Assembly (NCBI GenBank): GCA_964477035.1
Contig: CAYZCW010000005.1
Location: 62,001-126,000, forward strand
From: SLSG01 sp964477035
GTDB lineage: Bacteria > Bacteroidota > Bacteroidia > Bacteroidales > UBA7960
DNA length: 64,000 bases
Direction: 5' to 3'
Shown here piece by piece: positions 43,199-51,814 of the stretch. A program made the position numbers and the translations under genes. Positions within the stretch are counted from its first letter, which is position 1, and each line of letters begins with the position of its first letter. A model generated the notes under the pieces. It worked only from the letters and a program-made list of their open reading frames with translations. It was not told the DNA's origin and did no database searches.

Positions 43199-43269
43199 CC
43201 AATCAGGAATAAGGCAGGTTCGTGCAAAGGGTTAGAATAAGTGGACAAACCAAGAAAAAATAAACGGGT

Positions 43270-43926
43270 ATGTTAAAAATCCTGATTGTCGATGACCACA
43301 CGATGGTTCGAGAAGGCCTCAAGCGCGTGCTGGCGGAGGAAAAATCCTTTCAGAACCCGGTCATCCTGGAAGCCAAGGACGGACAGGACGCCGTGAGGGT
43401 CGCGAAAGAAAAAAAACCGGATGTCGTGGTGATAGACTACGACATGCCTTACCACGACGGGCTTTATGGGACCAAGGAGCTGTTGAGGATGTATCCGGAC
43501 CTGAAGATCATCATGCTCAGCACTTACATGGCCAAGGACGTCATCCTGGAATCGGTTCAGTCGGGAGTCAAAGGCTTCCTGCTGAAGGAAGAGAATACCG
43601 ACGTGCTCGTCGAGGCCATTTCGGCCGTGAGGGATGGGCACACCTGGTTCAAGGGCCGGGTGGCCGAGATCATTGCCCCCTACTTCATTGCCGCCAGCAC
43701 CGGGCACCATGAAAAGGAGCTCAAGGAGGAGGCCCTCTCTGCCCGGGAGCGCGAGATCCTGGTCATGTTCGCCGAAGGGCTGACCGCCCGGGAGATTGCC
43801 GAGGAGCTGAAGATCAGCAAGCGCACCGTGGAGGTGCACAAGGCGCGCATCTTCAAAAAGCGCCAGCTTCACAACACCGCCCAGCTGGTGCGCTATGCGG
43901 TGCAACACAACCTGACCAAGGCCTGA
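43270..43926 (+). CDS. NarL/LuxR-family response regulator (copy 2)
   Basis: 218 residues, a close paralogue of the regulator at 42139-42792. Acidic pocket VDDH, phospho-acceptor aspartate in VVIDYDMP, lysine in FLLKEE and LuxR helix-turn-helix SAREREILVMFAEGLTAREI. Only one kinase is nearby, so both copies may take phosphate from it or compete for it. No clear own promoter was seen in the 71 bp after the preceding terminator. Confidence 0.94.
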   Translation: MLKILIVDDHTMVREGLKRVLAEEKSFQNPVILEAKDGQDAVRVAKEKKPDVVVIDYDMPYHDGLYGTKELLRMYPDLKIIMLSTYMAKDVILESVQSGVKGFLLKEENTDVLVEAISAVRDGHTWFKGRVAEIIAPYFIAASTGHHEKELKEEALSAREREILVMFAEGLTAREIAEELKISKRTVEVHKARIFKKRQLHNTAQLVRYAVQHNLTKA

Positions 43927-43950
43927 ACACAGATCACGCCATAATTTGCA

Positions 43951-43981
43951 GAGCCGGCGCCATGCGCCGGCTCTTTTTTTA
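43951..43981 (+). terminator. Rho-independent terminator of regulator copy 2
   Basis: A 10-bp stem (43951-43960 with 43964-43973) with a three-base loop and eight T. Confidence 0.92.
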
Positions 43982-44071
43982 CCCGGGGATACGCTCCGGT
44001 CGCTTGCCGTCCCGGGCCGCCGGCATTTCCGGTTGCCTGGCCCCGGACGGGGCGGGCGGGGTCGCGCTGTC

Positions 44072-46018
44072 TCAGTAGGCCCGTTCGTTCTTCCCCTCGA
44101 TGTAGTTGATGAAGGCCCGGTTGGCCACCTTGTTGCCTCCCGGGGTCGGATAGTTCCCCGTGAAATACCAGTCGCCCGTATTCTCCGGGCAGGCCGCATG
44201 CAGGTCTTCGATGGTCTGGAAAACGATCTCCAGGTGGGCCTGCACCTGCGGAGGATGCAGCATCCGGGCGATGCGTGCCGAGATCTGTTCCGGGGTGAAC
44301 GGGCGGTAAATATCCTTGACGCAGTTGATGGTCTCGGCGGCGGGCAGGGCCATCTGGGCCTTGCAGTTTTTGTACACCTCGCTGATCACCCCGCTTTGCC
44401 CGGTCTCCTTAAGCAATTCAATGGCCGCCCTGAATGCGATGAAATCGCCCAGCTTGGTCATGTCGATGCCATAACAGTCCGGATAGCGTATCTGGGGCGC
44501 CGAGGAGACGATCACGATCATGCGCGGCCCCAGCCGGTCGAGGATGCGCACGATGCTTTTCTTCAGGGTTGTTCCCCTGACGATGCTGTCGTCGATCACC
44601 ACCAGGGTGTCGACCCCGCGCCGCACCACCCCGTAGGTCACGTCATACACATGGGCCACCAGGTCGTCCCGCTTGGTGTCTTCCGTGATGAAGGTGCGCA
44701 GCTTGGCATCCTTCACCGCGATCTGGTCCACCCTGGGCCGCAGCTGCAGGATGCGGGACACTTCTTCTTCGAGGTTTGCCCCGCCGGCGGATTCGCCCAA
44801 CGCGACCCGTCCCTGCAGGGCCCTGCCGTACAGCTCCCTGAGGCGGTCTGCCTTTTCCTCGTCGCAGAAGCGGTTGAGGCCTTCCACCATGCCCTTGAAT
44901 GCGGCGATGGCCGTGTTGGGGATGTAGGAAAAGAGGGTGTTCTCCAGGTCGTAATGGATGGTCTTCAGGATGGATGGTACCAGCCTCCGCCCCAGCTCCT
45001 TGCGCTCCTGGTAGATGCCGGCGTCCGTGCCGCGCGAAAAATAGATGCGTTCGAAGGAGCAGGCGGCCCGGCGTCCGGGTTGCTTCACCAGGGTTTCCGA
45101 CACGCGGCCGTCGCGCTTCACGATGAGTGCATGGCCGGGGGCGACCTCCCGGATGTTTTCCAGCGGCACGTTGAAGGCCGTCTGGATGGCCGGGCGCTCG
45201 CTGGCGGCCACCACCACCTCGTCGTTGTGGTAGTAATAAGCCGGCCGGATGCCATGGGGGTCGCGCATCACGAAGGCATCGCCGTGGCCCAGCATGCCCG
45301 TGATCGCATAGCCCCCGTCCCAGTACTTGCTGGCATTCATCAGCACATTGCCAAGGTCCAGGTGTTGGGCGATCAGGGGGGAGATCTCCTTTTTTGAGTG
45401 ACCTTCCTGCTTGAACCGCCGGTAGAGGTCCTCGTTCTCGTCATCCAGGAAGTGGCCCACCTTCTCCAGGATGGTGACCGTGTCGCTCGTTTCGTTCGGA
45501 TGCTGACCGATGGTCACCAGGCTGCGGAACAGCTCATCCACGTTTGTGAGGTTGAAATTGCCGGCGATCATCAGGTTCTTGGACATCCAGTTGTTCTCCC
45601 TCAGGAAGGGGTGGCAGAACTCGATGCCGTTCTGTCCGAAGGTGCCATAGCGCAGGTGGCCGATGAACACCTCGCCCGTAAACGCGAGGTTCTCCTTGAG
45701 CCAGCCCACGTCCTGCAGCCGCTCCGGGTGGTTGCTGCTGGCGCGGTGGATGCCCTGGTGGATGGTGTCGAACAGCTCCTTGATCGGGTTGGGATGGTTG
45801 CTGCGCAGGCGGTTCATGTAGCGTGTCCCCGGCTCCATGTCCAGCTTGATGCATCCGATGCCGGCCCCGTCCTGTCCCCGGTTGTGCTGCTTTTCCATCA
45901 GCAGGTAAAGCTTGTCGAGGCCGTAGAAGGACGTGCCGTAATGGGACAGGTAGTATTCCAGGGGCTTGAGAAGGCGCAGCATCACAATGCCGCATTCGTG
46001 CTTGATCGGGTCGCTCAT
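44072..46018 (-). CDS. purF: Amidophosphoribosyltransferase, long Bacteroidota form (PurF-like)
   Basis: 648 residues, longer than classical PurF (about 500). The N-terminal glutaminase nucleophile is within HECGIVMLRL (Cys9, so a short propeptide would have to be removed or tolerated). NRGQDGAGIG and the GHLRYGTFG stretch are typical of class II amidotransferases, and the phosphoribosyl site VVIDDSIVRGTTL lies near residue 465. It should transfer amide nitrogen to PRPP, the first step of purine synthesis. It starts four bases behind wecB, an odd operon partner. A paralogue of unknown specificity is possible. Confidence 0.88.
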   Translation of the reverse strand: MSDPIKHECGIVMLRLLKPLEYYLSHYGTSFYGLDKLYLLMEKQHNRGQDGAGIGCIKLDMEPGTRYMNRLRSNHPNPIKELFDTIHQGIHRASSNHPERLQDVGWLKENLAFTGEVFIGHLRYGTFGQNGIEFCHPFLRENNWMSKNLMIAGNFNLTNVDELFRSLVTIGQHPNETSDTVTILEKVGHFLDDENEDLYRRFKQEGHSKKEISPLIAQHLDLGNVLMNASKYWDGGYAITGMLGHGDAFVMRDPHGIRPAYYYHNDEVVVAASERPAIQTAFNVPLENIREVAPGHALIVKRDGRVSETLVKQPGRRAACSFERIYFSRGTDAGIYQERKELGRRLVPSILKTIHYDLENTLFSYIPNTAIAAFKGMVEGLNRFCDEEKADRLRELYGRALQGRVALGESAGGANLEEEVSRILQLRPRVDQIAVKDAKLRTFITEDTKRDDLVAHVYDVTYGVVRRGVDTLVVIDDSIVRGTTLKKSIVRILDRLGPRMIVIVSSAPQIRYPDCYGIDMTKLGDFIAFRAAIELLKETGQSGVISEVYKNCKAQMALPAAETINCVKDIYRPFTPEQISARIARMLHPPQVQAHLEIVFQTIEDLHAACPENTGDWYFTGNYPTPGGNKVANRAFINYIEGKNERAY

Positions 46019-46022
46019 CGTC

Positions 46023-47114
46023 CTATTCGTCCTCCATGATTATGGCCGCAATGCGTTTGGCCGCTTTGCCGTCCCACATCTCCGGGATGCGCCCCGGTTT
46101 GGTCACGCCGCCCAGAATGTCCATGGCCGTCTTCTCCACCTTCTCCAGGTCGGTGCCCACCAGGTGATTGGTTCCCACATCCATGGTTACGGGGCGTTCG
46201 GTATTCTTGCGCACCGTGATGCACTGTACGTTCAGGTAGGTGGTTTCCTCCTGTATTCCGCCGCTGTCGGTGATCACCAGTTCGGCGTATCGCATCAGCG
46301 ACAGGAACTCGATATAGCCCAGGGGCTGGGTGAGGGTCAGGTTTTCCGGGATGTCCTTATCCAGTCCGAACGCCATGATGTTCTTGCGCGTGCGCGGGTG
46401 CACCGGGAACACCAGACGCCTCTCTGCCGCCAGGCGGCCCAGGGTCGTCATCAGGGCCGAGAGGTTCTCCCTGTCGTCCACGTTGGTGGGGCGGTGGAAG
46501 GTGGCCAGGATGTATTCTCCCTTGTTGAGCCCCATGTCCCCGGTCACGCTGCAAGCCTCGATCAGGTCGTAATGCGCTTCCAGGGTGTCGATCATCGTGT
46601 TGCCCACGAAATGGATCTTGTCGTTATCGGCCCCTTCGTCGCGCAGGTTGCGCATGGCGCTGTGCTCGGTCACGAACAGGTAGTCAGACACCACGTCGGT
46701 CACGATGCGGTTGATCTCCTCCGGCATGGTCTTGTCGAACGAACGCAGCCCCGCTTCCACGTGGGCTATGGGGATGCCCATCTTGGAGGCTACCAGGGCC
46801 GCCGCCAGGGTCGAGTTCACATCCCCCGGCACGATCACCAGGTCGGGCTTCTCGGCCTCGAACACCTTTTCCAGCTCCAGCATGATGCGGGCCGTCTGGG
46901 AGGCGTGGCTGCCCCCGCCCACCCCCAGGTAGAATGCCGGCTTGGGCATTTTCAGGTCATCGAAAAACACCTTCGACATGCACTCGTCGAAATGCTGGCC
47001 GGTATGGCATATCCGGTGCTGCACGGCCTTGCCGTACTTGCGGAACGCTTTGTCGACCGGCGCGATCTTGATGAAATTGGGCCGGGCACCGACGACGGAT
47101 AAAATCTTCTTCAT
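46023..47114 (-). CDS. wecB: Non-hydrolysing UDP-N-acetylglucosamine 2-epimerase
   Basis: 363 residues. GARPNFIKIAPVDKAF at the N-terminus, HTGQHFDECM (near residue 38), PGDVNSTLAAALVA (near 95), HVEAGLRSFD (near 118) and TDSGGIQEET (near 280) are the family signatures. It makes UDP-ManNAc, a precursor of surface polysaccharide. Third gene of the operon tauE-upxY-wecB-purF-like; 18 bp from upxY and four from the purF-like gene. The leader just before the ATG again contains AACCAAC-type sequence. Confidence 0.95.
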   Translation of the reverse strand: MKKILSVVGARPNFIKIAPVDKAFRKYGKAVQHRICHTGQHFDECMSKVFFDDLKMPKPAFYLGVGGGSHASQTARIMLELEKVFEAEKPDLVIVPGDVNSTLAAALVASKMGIPIAHVEAGLRSFDKTMPEEINRIVTDVVSDYLFVTEHSAMRNLRDEGADNDKIHFVGNTMIDTLEAHYDLIEACSVTGDMGLNKGEYILATFHRPTNVDDRENLSALMTTLGRLAAERRLVFPVHPRTRKNIMAFGLDKDIPENLTLTQPLGYIEFLSLMRYAELVITDSGGIQEETTYLNVQCITVRKNTERPVTMDVGTNHLVGTDLEKVEKTAMDILGGVTKPGRIPEMWDGKAAKRIAAIIMEDE

Positions 47115-47132
47115 ATGGTTGGTTTCAGTTGG

Positions 47133-47633
47133 TTATATTCCCAGTTGGACCAGCGGCACATTCACCGTGATGCACTTGTCGAGCGTATCCAGCCGCACGA
47201 CCACCTGCCTGCCGTTGCCGCTGTGAACCACCTCGCCCTGCAACCCCTTGAGCGGTCCCCTTTGGATGGTCACCGGCGTGCCGCGTGGCGGGGATTCGTC
47301 CAGGCACTTCATGTCGACCCCTTCCTTGCTCAGCCGCTTCAGTGTCTCGATCTGAACCTCGGGGATCGGCACCGGCCGGCCTTCGAAACCCACCAGGCGC
47401 ACCACCCCTGCCGTATTCAGTATGTCCAGGTACCTGTTATAGTCGGATGGGTCTGTCCATACAAACAGGTAGGAGTTGAGCAGCGGCACCTCGATCTGTT
47501 TGCGGCGGTCGCTCCACACCCGCCAGGAGGTTACCAGGGGCAGGTAGGCCTCCACCCCCCGCTCCAGGAGCAGGGCGTGGGTGCGTTTCTCCGCGCGGGA
47601 CCGGGTGTATACGGCGTACCACTTGTTATTCAT
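47133..47633 (-). CDS. upxY: UpxY-family (NusG-like) transcription antiterminator
   Basis: 166 residues. NusG N-terminal domain (KWYAVYTRSRAEKR, then LLNSYLFVW) and a C-terminal KOW segment (GTPVTIQRGPLKGLQGEVV). UpxY proteins act in cis on the 5' leader of capsular polysaccharide operons to prevent early termination. Here only wecB and a purF-like gene follow before the strand switches, with no large glycosyltransferase cluster. Preceded by the tauE-like gene, 79 bp upstream. Confidence 0.9.
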   Translation of the reverse strand: MNNKWYAVYTRSRAEKRTHALLLERGVEAYLPLVTSWRVWSDRRKQIEVPLLNSYLFVWTDPSDYNRYLDILNTAGVVRLVGFEGRPVPIPEVQIETLKRLSKEGVDMKCLDESPPRGTPVTIQRGPLKGLQGEVVHSGNGRQVVVRLDTLDKCITVNVPLVQLGI

Positions 47634-47712
47634 GCATTTAAAGTCTCATGACTTGCCGGGAAGCCCCCATGCTGCCGGCAATCTGCTCCTTGACAAACAT
47701 GGCATAAAGTTA

Positions 47713-48483
47713 TTAAAAAAACAGCAGTTTGCCGCCGGCCAGCACGACCACCACCATGACCACCCAGCGCACAAACTGCGGTCCCCAGCTCACGGCCCAG
47801 TGGCTGCCCAGGTAGCCCCCCACGGCATTGCCCGCCGCCAGGGCGATGCCCACGCCCCAGTCGATCTGGGCGTGCCAGGCGAATACCGCCAGGGCGAAGG
47901 CGGTGAGCACCAGGTTGATCATGGCCTTCTGGGCGTTGGCTTTTACCAGGTTGCACCCCAGGTTCAGCACCAGGGCCGACAGCAGGAAGATGCCCACCCC
48001 GGCCTGGATGAAACCACCATAGGCCCCGATCACAAAAAAGAGGGCCCAGCGCAGGGGCTTGTTGATCTTATGCCCCGTAAGGTCCTTGCCCTCAAGCCAC
48101 CGCCGCGGTTTAAACCACATGGGGATGAGCATGACCAGCAGCACGATGCCCACCACCACCTCCACGGCCCGGTCGGGCAGCTCCAGCACCACCAGGGCGC
48201 CCGTGATGCTGCCGGCCACCACGGGAATGGCCACCTTCCAGCCCAGCCCGGTATCGAGCAGTCCGCGGCTGTGAAAGGTCTTGGTGGTAACCAGGTTCTG
48301 GATGAACACCCCGACGCGGTTGGTGCCGTTGGCCATGTTGGGCGGCAGCCCGACGAACATCAGAATGGGCAGGCTGATCAGCGAGCCGCTCCCGGCCAGG
48401 GTATTGATGAAGCCGCAGAGCACCCCGGCGGCAATGACCAGCAGGATGTGCTGCCAGGGGAGGGTAATGAACTCAGAGATCAT
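47713..48483 (-). CDS. TauE/SafE-family membrane transporter (sulfite/organosulfonate exporter family)
   Basis: 256 residues from MISEFITLPW; an in-frame TTG seven codons upstream is less likely. Two repeats of about four membrane helices each, with the family pattern GFINTLAGSGSLISLPIL in the first repeat (near residue 20) and GGFIQAGVGIFLL in the second (near 145). Members move sulfite, sulfonates or other small anions; the substrate is not predictable. Divergent from udk, 88 bp between starts. Confidence 0.88.
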   Translation of the reverse strand: MISEFITLPWQHILLVIAAGVLCGFINTLAGSGSLISLPILMFVGLPPNMANGTNRVGVFIQNLVTTKTFHSRGLLDTGLGWKVAIPVVAGSITGALVVLELPDRAVEVVVGIVLLVMLIPMWFKPRRWLEGKDLTGHKINKPLRWALFFVIGAYGGFIQAGVGIFLLSALVLNLGCNLVKANAQKAMINLVLTAFALAVFAWHAQIDWGVGIALAAGNAVGGYLGSHWAVSWGPQFVRWVVMVVVVLAGGKLLFF

Positions 48484-48571
48484 TGGGACGGCCGGTTTTT
48501 GCAAAGATAATCAAATGCCATTCCCGGTTTTCTTTTTATCTTTCCGGAGAAAACCGACAACCCCATTGCGT

Positions 48572-49201
48572 ATGCTCATCATTGGAATCGCCGGTGGTTC
48601 CGGCTCCGGGAAATCCACCGTGGTCAAGAAGATCGTGAAGCGCCTGCCCAAGGACAGCGTATCGGTGCTCTACCAGGACGCCTACTACAAAGACAACGGC
48701 CACCTGTCGGCCGAGCAGCGCGCCAAGATCAACTTCGACCACCCCAGCGCCATAGAGGTCAACCTGCTGGTGAAGCACATGGACATGCTGCGCGAGGGCA
48801 AGGAGGTTCCCATGCCGATCTATTCCTACCTGACATGCGCCCGGGCCAAGGAATCGGTGCCGGTGCTGCCCCGCGAGGTGGTGATCCTCGAAGGCATCCT
48901 CACCCTGGCCAACCCGCGGCTGAGGGACCGCATGGACATGAAGATCTTCGTGGATGCCGACGGGGACGACCGCCTCATGCGCATCATATACCGGGACATC
49001 CAGGAGCGCGGCCGGTCGTTCATCGATGTGCTGGAGCATTACGAGCGGTTTGTGAAGCCGATGCACCTGCAGTTCATTGAGCCCAGCAAGCGGTATGCGG
49101 ACATCATCGTGCCCCAGGGGGGGGAGAACCTGGTCGCCATCGACATCATCACCTCCATGATCCAGCTGAAGCAAACCGCCAAAAAAACGTCCGTGGCGTA
49201 G
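48572..49201 (+). CDS. udk: Uridine kinase
   Basis: 209 residues from MLIIGIAGGS. Walker A GGSGSGKST (residues 8-16), YQDAYYKD (near 35), FDHPSAIE and the lid-region RIIYRDIQERGRS are those of uridine/cytidine kinase. It phosphorylates uridine and cytidine in pyrimidine salvage. Divergent from the TauE-like gene; the PHP phosphatase gene follows 45 bp later with its own promoter box. Confidence 0.95.
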   Translation: MLIIGIAGGSGSGKSTVVKKIVKRLPKDSVSVLYQDAYYKDNGHLSAEQRAKINFDHPSAIEVNLLVKHMDMLREGKEVPMPIYSYLTCARAKESVPVLPREVVILEGILTLANPRLRDRMDMKIFVDADGDDRLMRIIYRDIQERGRSFIDVLEHYERFVKPMHLQFIEPSKRYADIIVPQGGENLVAIDIITSMIQLKQTAKKTSVA

Positions 49202-49235
49202 CGCTCCCCCACATCCGTTTTCGCGCCAATAATTG

Positions 49236-49243
49236 TATTTTTG
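49236..49243 (+). promoter_or_regulatory. TATTTTTG promoter -7 element of the PHP gene
   Basis: A perfect TAnnTTTG match ending three bases before the ATG, which would place the transcription start on or next to the start codon. Confidence 0.55.
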
Positions 49244-49246
49244 TGC

Positions 49247-50074
49247 ATGGCAAAATACAATTACCACACCCACTCGCATTACGACGACGGCAAGCTGGCC
49301 ATGGAGGATTTCGTGCTGGCGGCCATCGAAGAGGGCTTCGACGCCCTGGGCTTCTCCGGCCATTCGCCCCTGCCGCTCGACAACGAATGGAGCATCAAGG
49401 CGGCGCGGCTGCCGGAGTATGTGGCCGAAGGCAAGCGGCTGCGCGAGCAGTACCGCCAACAGATCCGCCTCTACCTCGGACTGGAGATCGATTATATTCC
49501 CGGCCTGTCCGACGATTATTCAATATTTACCCGCGACATTCCGTTAGACTATTGTATCGGGTCGGTGCACCTGGTGCGGCACCCCCAAAGCGGCGGAATC
49601 TGGTTCATCGACGGGCCGGCCGAAGGGTATTTCAAAGGCGTGGACGAGGTGTTCGGGGGCGATCCGAAAAAGGCCGTCACGGCCTATTACGAGCAGAGCA
49701 TCGAGATGGTCAGGACCCAGAAACCGGATATCGTCGGACACCTGGACAAGGTGAAGATGCACAACAAAGAGCAGCTGTTCGGCACCACCGAGCCATGGTA
49801 TACGGAACTCACCGACCGCCTGCTGGAGGCCGTGAAAGGGGCCGGCAGCATCGTGGAGCTGAACACGCGCGGGGTTTATACAGGCAAGACGGAGGCGTAT
49901 TTCCCATCCGACGACATCCTGAAAAAATGCCTGCAGCTGGACATTCCCGTCATGGTGAACAGCGACGCCCACCACCCGTCCCAGTTGCTGAGCCATGTGC
50001 CCGGAGCGCTGGCCAGGCTTCGCGGACTGGGTTTCAAAGAGGTGAGGACCCCATTCGATACGTACGACCTTTAA
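49247..50074 (+). CDS. PHP-domain phosphatase, histidinol-phosphatase-like
   Basis: 275 residues from MAKYNYHTHSHYDDG. The PHP metal-binding motifs are in order: HTHSHYDDG (residues 7-15), GFSGHSP, the glutamate in LGLEIDY, HLVRHP, GHLDKVK and SDAHHP near the C-terminus. The length and motifs match histidinol-phosphatase of the HisK/PHP type, but no other his gene is nearby, so another phosphomonoester substrate is possible. The flippase gene follows 15 bp later, in the same direction. Confidence 0.88.
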   Translation: MAKYNYHTHSHYDDGKLAMEDFVLAAIEEGFDALGFSGHSPLPLDNEWSIKAARLPEYVAEGKRLREQYRQQIRLYLGLEIDYIPGLSDDYSIFTRDIPLDYCIGSVHLVRHPQSGGIWFIDGPAEGYFKGVDEVFGGDPKKAVTAYYEQSIEMVRTQKPDIVGHLDKVKMHNKEQLFGTTEPWYTELTDRLLEAVKGAGSIVELNTRGVYTGKTEAYFPSDDILKKCLQLDIPVMVNSDAHHPSQLLSHVPGALARLRGLGFKEVRTPFDTYDL

Positions 50075-50089
50075 CAACGAGCGCGACCC

Positions 50090-51487
50090 ATGACCGAACG
50101 GCCCGGCCAGGCAGAGGATCACCACAGGAAGGAGGGAGGCCAGGAAGAAGCCCGCGGGGCGCATCCGGCCGGCGACCATGACATGGACCTGCCGGAAGGC
50201 GTGATGCTGCACAAGAGCATGCGCGCCTACCTGTACTATCATTTCCGTCAGTTTCTGTCGCGCTCCCGCCGCAGTCCCCGCGTGCGCCAGGTCGCCATGC
50301 TGTACGCCGCCAACTTCTTCGGCATCCCCCTGGCGCTGGTCACCAGCATCGTATTCACCCGGTTCCTGGGCCCCCGTGCTTACGGCGACTTCGCCTTCCT
50401 GGACAGCATCTTCGAATTCGGCAAGATCATCTTCACCTTTGGCTTTTTCTATTCGGGCAGCCGGGCCATCGTGCTCAACCACCGGTTGCAGCGCACCCGC
50501 GAGTATTACGGCGCCAGCCTGGTGGTCCTGCTGGTGCTGTTTCTGGTCATGTCCGTGTTTTTCGTCGGATACGGACTGCTGGACAACAACCTGGAAAACA
50601 AGGGGCTGACCCGCTTTTTCCTGATGCTGGTGCCCTTTGGCTGGATCTTCCTGCTGATGCCCTATTTCGACACCCTGCTCAAGGCCGACAACCGCATCCG
50701 GGCCCTTTCGGCCTCGCGCTTCATGCCCAAGGTGGTGCTGTTTGCGGGGGCCCTGGGGGTGTATTTCTTTTTGGGCGACTTTCAGGGCAGCCGGCTGGGG
50801 GTGGTCTGGGGCCTGTACCTCACGGCCTTCTTCGTCGTGTATGCCGCAATCCTGCTGCGCATCCGGGTGTCGTTCCATTCGCTCAGGCGGCGCATCCGGG
50901 AGCTGTGGATGTACAACCGCAAGTTCGGGGTGCACATCTATACCGGCGGCCTCTTTTATGCGGGCAGCCTCAGCCTGACCACCATCATGGTCAGCTATTT
51001 CAGTCCAGACAACTCCGGCGTCGGCTTCCTGGCCCTGGCCCTGGCCATCACGCGGGTGCTGGAGCTGCTGCCCACGGCCATCGCCACGGCCTACTTCCGC
51101 GACTTTGCCACGCAGCAGTCCCTGTCCAGGACCCTGCTGTTCATCACGGTGATGCTGGCGCTCGGCGGACTGGCCCTGACCTGGGTGCTGATCGGCCCGT
51201 TCATCCGCCTCTTTTACAGCGAAGACTTTGTGCCGGTGATCGCCCTGGTGTTCCCGGTAAGCGCCGCCATGCTGATGCACGGCATGGCCGGCTTTCTGAA
51301 CCGCTTCCTGGAGGCACGCGGCCAGGGCAAGGCCATCCGCAACACCTACGTGATCACCGGCGTCACCCTGGTGGCATCCAGCCTGCTGCTGATCCCCTCC
51401 GGGCTGGAAGCCGGGGCCGCCACCGCCCTGCTCATCTCCGGGGTGGTCTACCTGGCCGTGATGACCGTGTACTACAAGAAACGGTAA
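50090..51487 (+). CDS. Oligosaccharide/polysaccharide flippase (MATE/MOP superfamily, Wzx-like)
   Basis: Up to 465 residues with about 12 membrane helices; the first opens near RQVAMLYAANFFGIPLALV. The first 38 codons are very polar and low in complexity, so the true start is more likely the ATG at 50204 (MLHKSM) or 50219. The family is recognised from the helix pattern and the FLGPRAYGDFAF segment, typical of polysaccharide biosynthesis export proteins. It likely flips a lipid-linked sugar across the inner membrane. Co-directional with the PHP gene, 15 bp apart. Confidence 0.85.
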   Translation: MTERPGQAEDHHRKEGGQEEARGAHPAGDHDMDLPEGVMLHKSMRAYLYYHFRQFLSRSRRSPRVRQVAMLYAANFFGIPLALVTSIVFTRFLGPRAYGDFAFLDSIFEFGKIIFTFGFFYSGSRAIVLNHRLQRTREYYGASLVVLLVLFLVMSVFFVGYGLLDNNLENKGLTRFFLMLVPFGWIFLLMPYFDTLLKADNRIRALSASRFMPKVVLFAGALGVYFFLGDFQGSRLGVVWGLYLTAFFVVYAAILLRIRVSFHSLRRRIRELWMYNRKFGVHIYTGGLFYAGSLSLTTIMVSYFSPDNSGVGFLALALAITRVLELLPTAIATAYFRDFATQQSLSRTLLFITVMLALGGLALTWVLIGPFIRLFYSEDFVPVIALVFPVSAAMLMHGMAGFLNRFLEARGQGKAIRNTYVITGVTLVASSLLLIPSGLEAGAATALLISGVVYLAVMTVYYKKR

Positions 51488-51532
51488 ACCGTTTTTTTTT
51501 CATAAATTAGCCTGAGGCAAGATCCGGGAAAG

Positions 51533-51814
51533 ATGCGGCTGACACAGGAACAGAAAGCACAGATTTGTGAAGTTGTCCGGCAGTTTGATGCCGGTGCAGA
51601 GGTCCGGCTTTTCGGCTCCCTGCTTGACGACAACGCCAGGGGAGGGGATGTCGACCTGCTGATAATCAGTCAAAACCTGCGGCTGCCGGATAAACTTAAG
51701 ATCCGCACCCGCTTGAAAGACCTCTTTGGAAACCGGAAAATTGATTTGTTGATTACCGCAGCTCCCCGCTCTGCCTTTGAGCGTTACGCCCTTGAAAACT
51801 CCAGGGTCCTATGA
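51533..51814 (+). CDS. mntA: MNT-domain nucleotidyltransferase antitoxin
   Basis: 93 residues. Minimal nucleotidyltransferase with LFGSLLDDNARGGDVDLLI (near residues 27-45; the G-S and D-x-D metal site are intact) and KIDLLI. In HEPN/MNT (type VII) systems this protein inactivates the HEPN toxin by AMPylation. It overlaps the HEPN gene by four bases (ATGA), showing coupled translation. Confidence 0.9.
   Translation: MRLTQEQKAQICEVVRQFDAGAEVRLFGSLLDDNARGGDVDLLIISQNLRLPDKLKIRTRLKDLFGNRKIDLLITAAPRSAFERYALENSRVL

Larger units (their letters stand above)
42793..43269. other. 477-bp stretch between the two regulator genes
   Basis: No protein gene. It contains a complete promoter (42886-42916), a strong terminator (43170-43198) about 250 bp further on, a second isolated TACATTTG box (42842-42849) and an exact TTATCAACA 9-mer on the minus strand (43108-43116). 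The promoter-terminator pair is annotated separately as a candidate small RNA. Confidence 0.6.

Noticed and set aside
44072..46018. Glucosamine-6-phosphate synthase identity for the PurF-like protein
   Set aside because: The PRPP-binding motif VVIDDSIVRGTTL is present and no SIS domain follows, so PurF-like is the better call.
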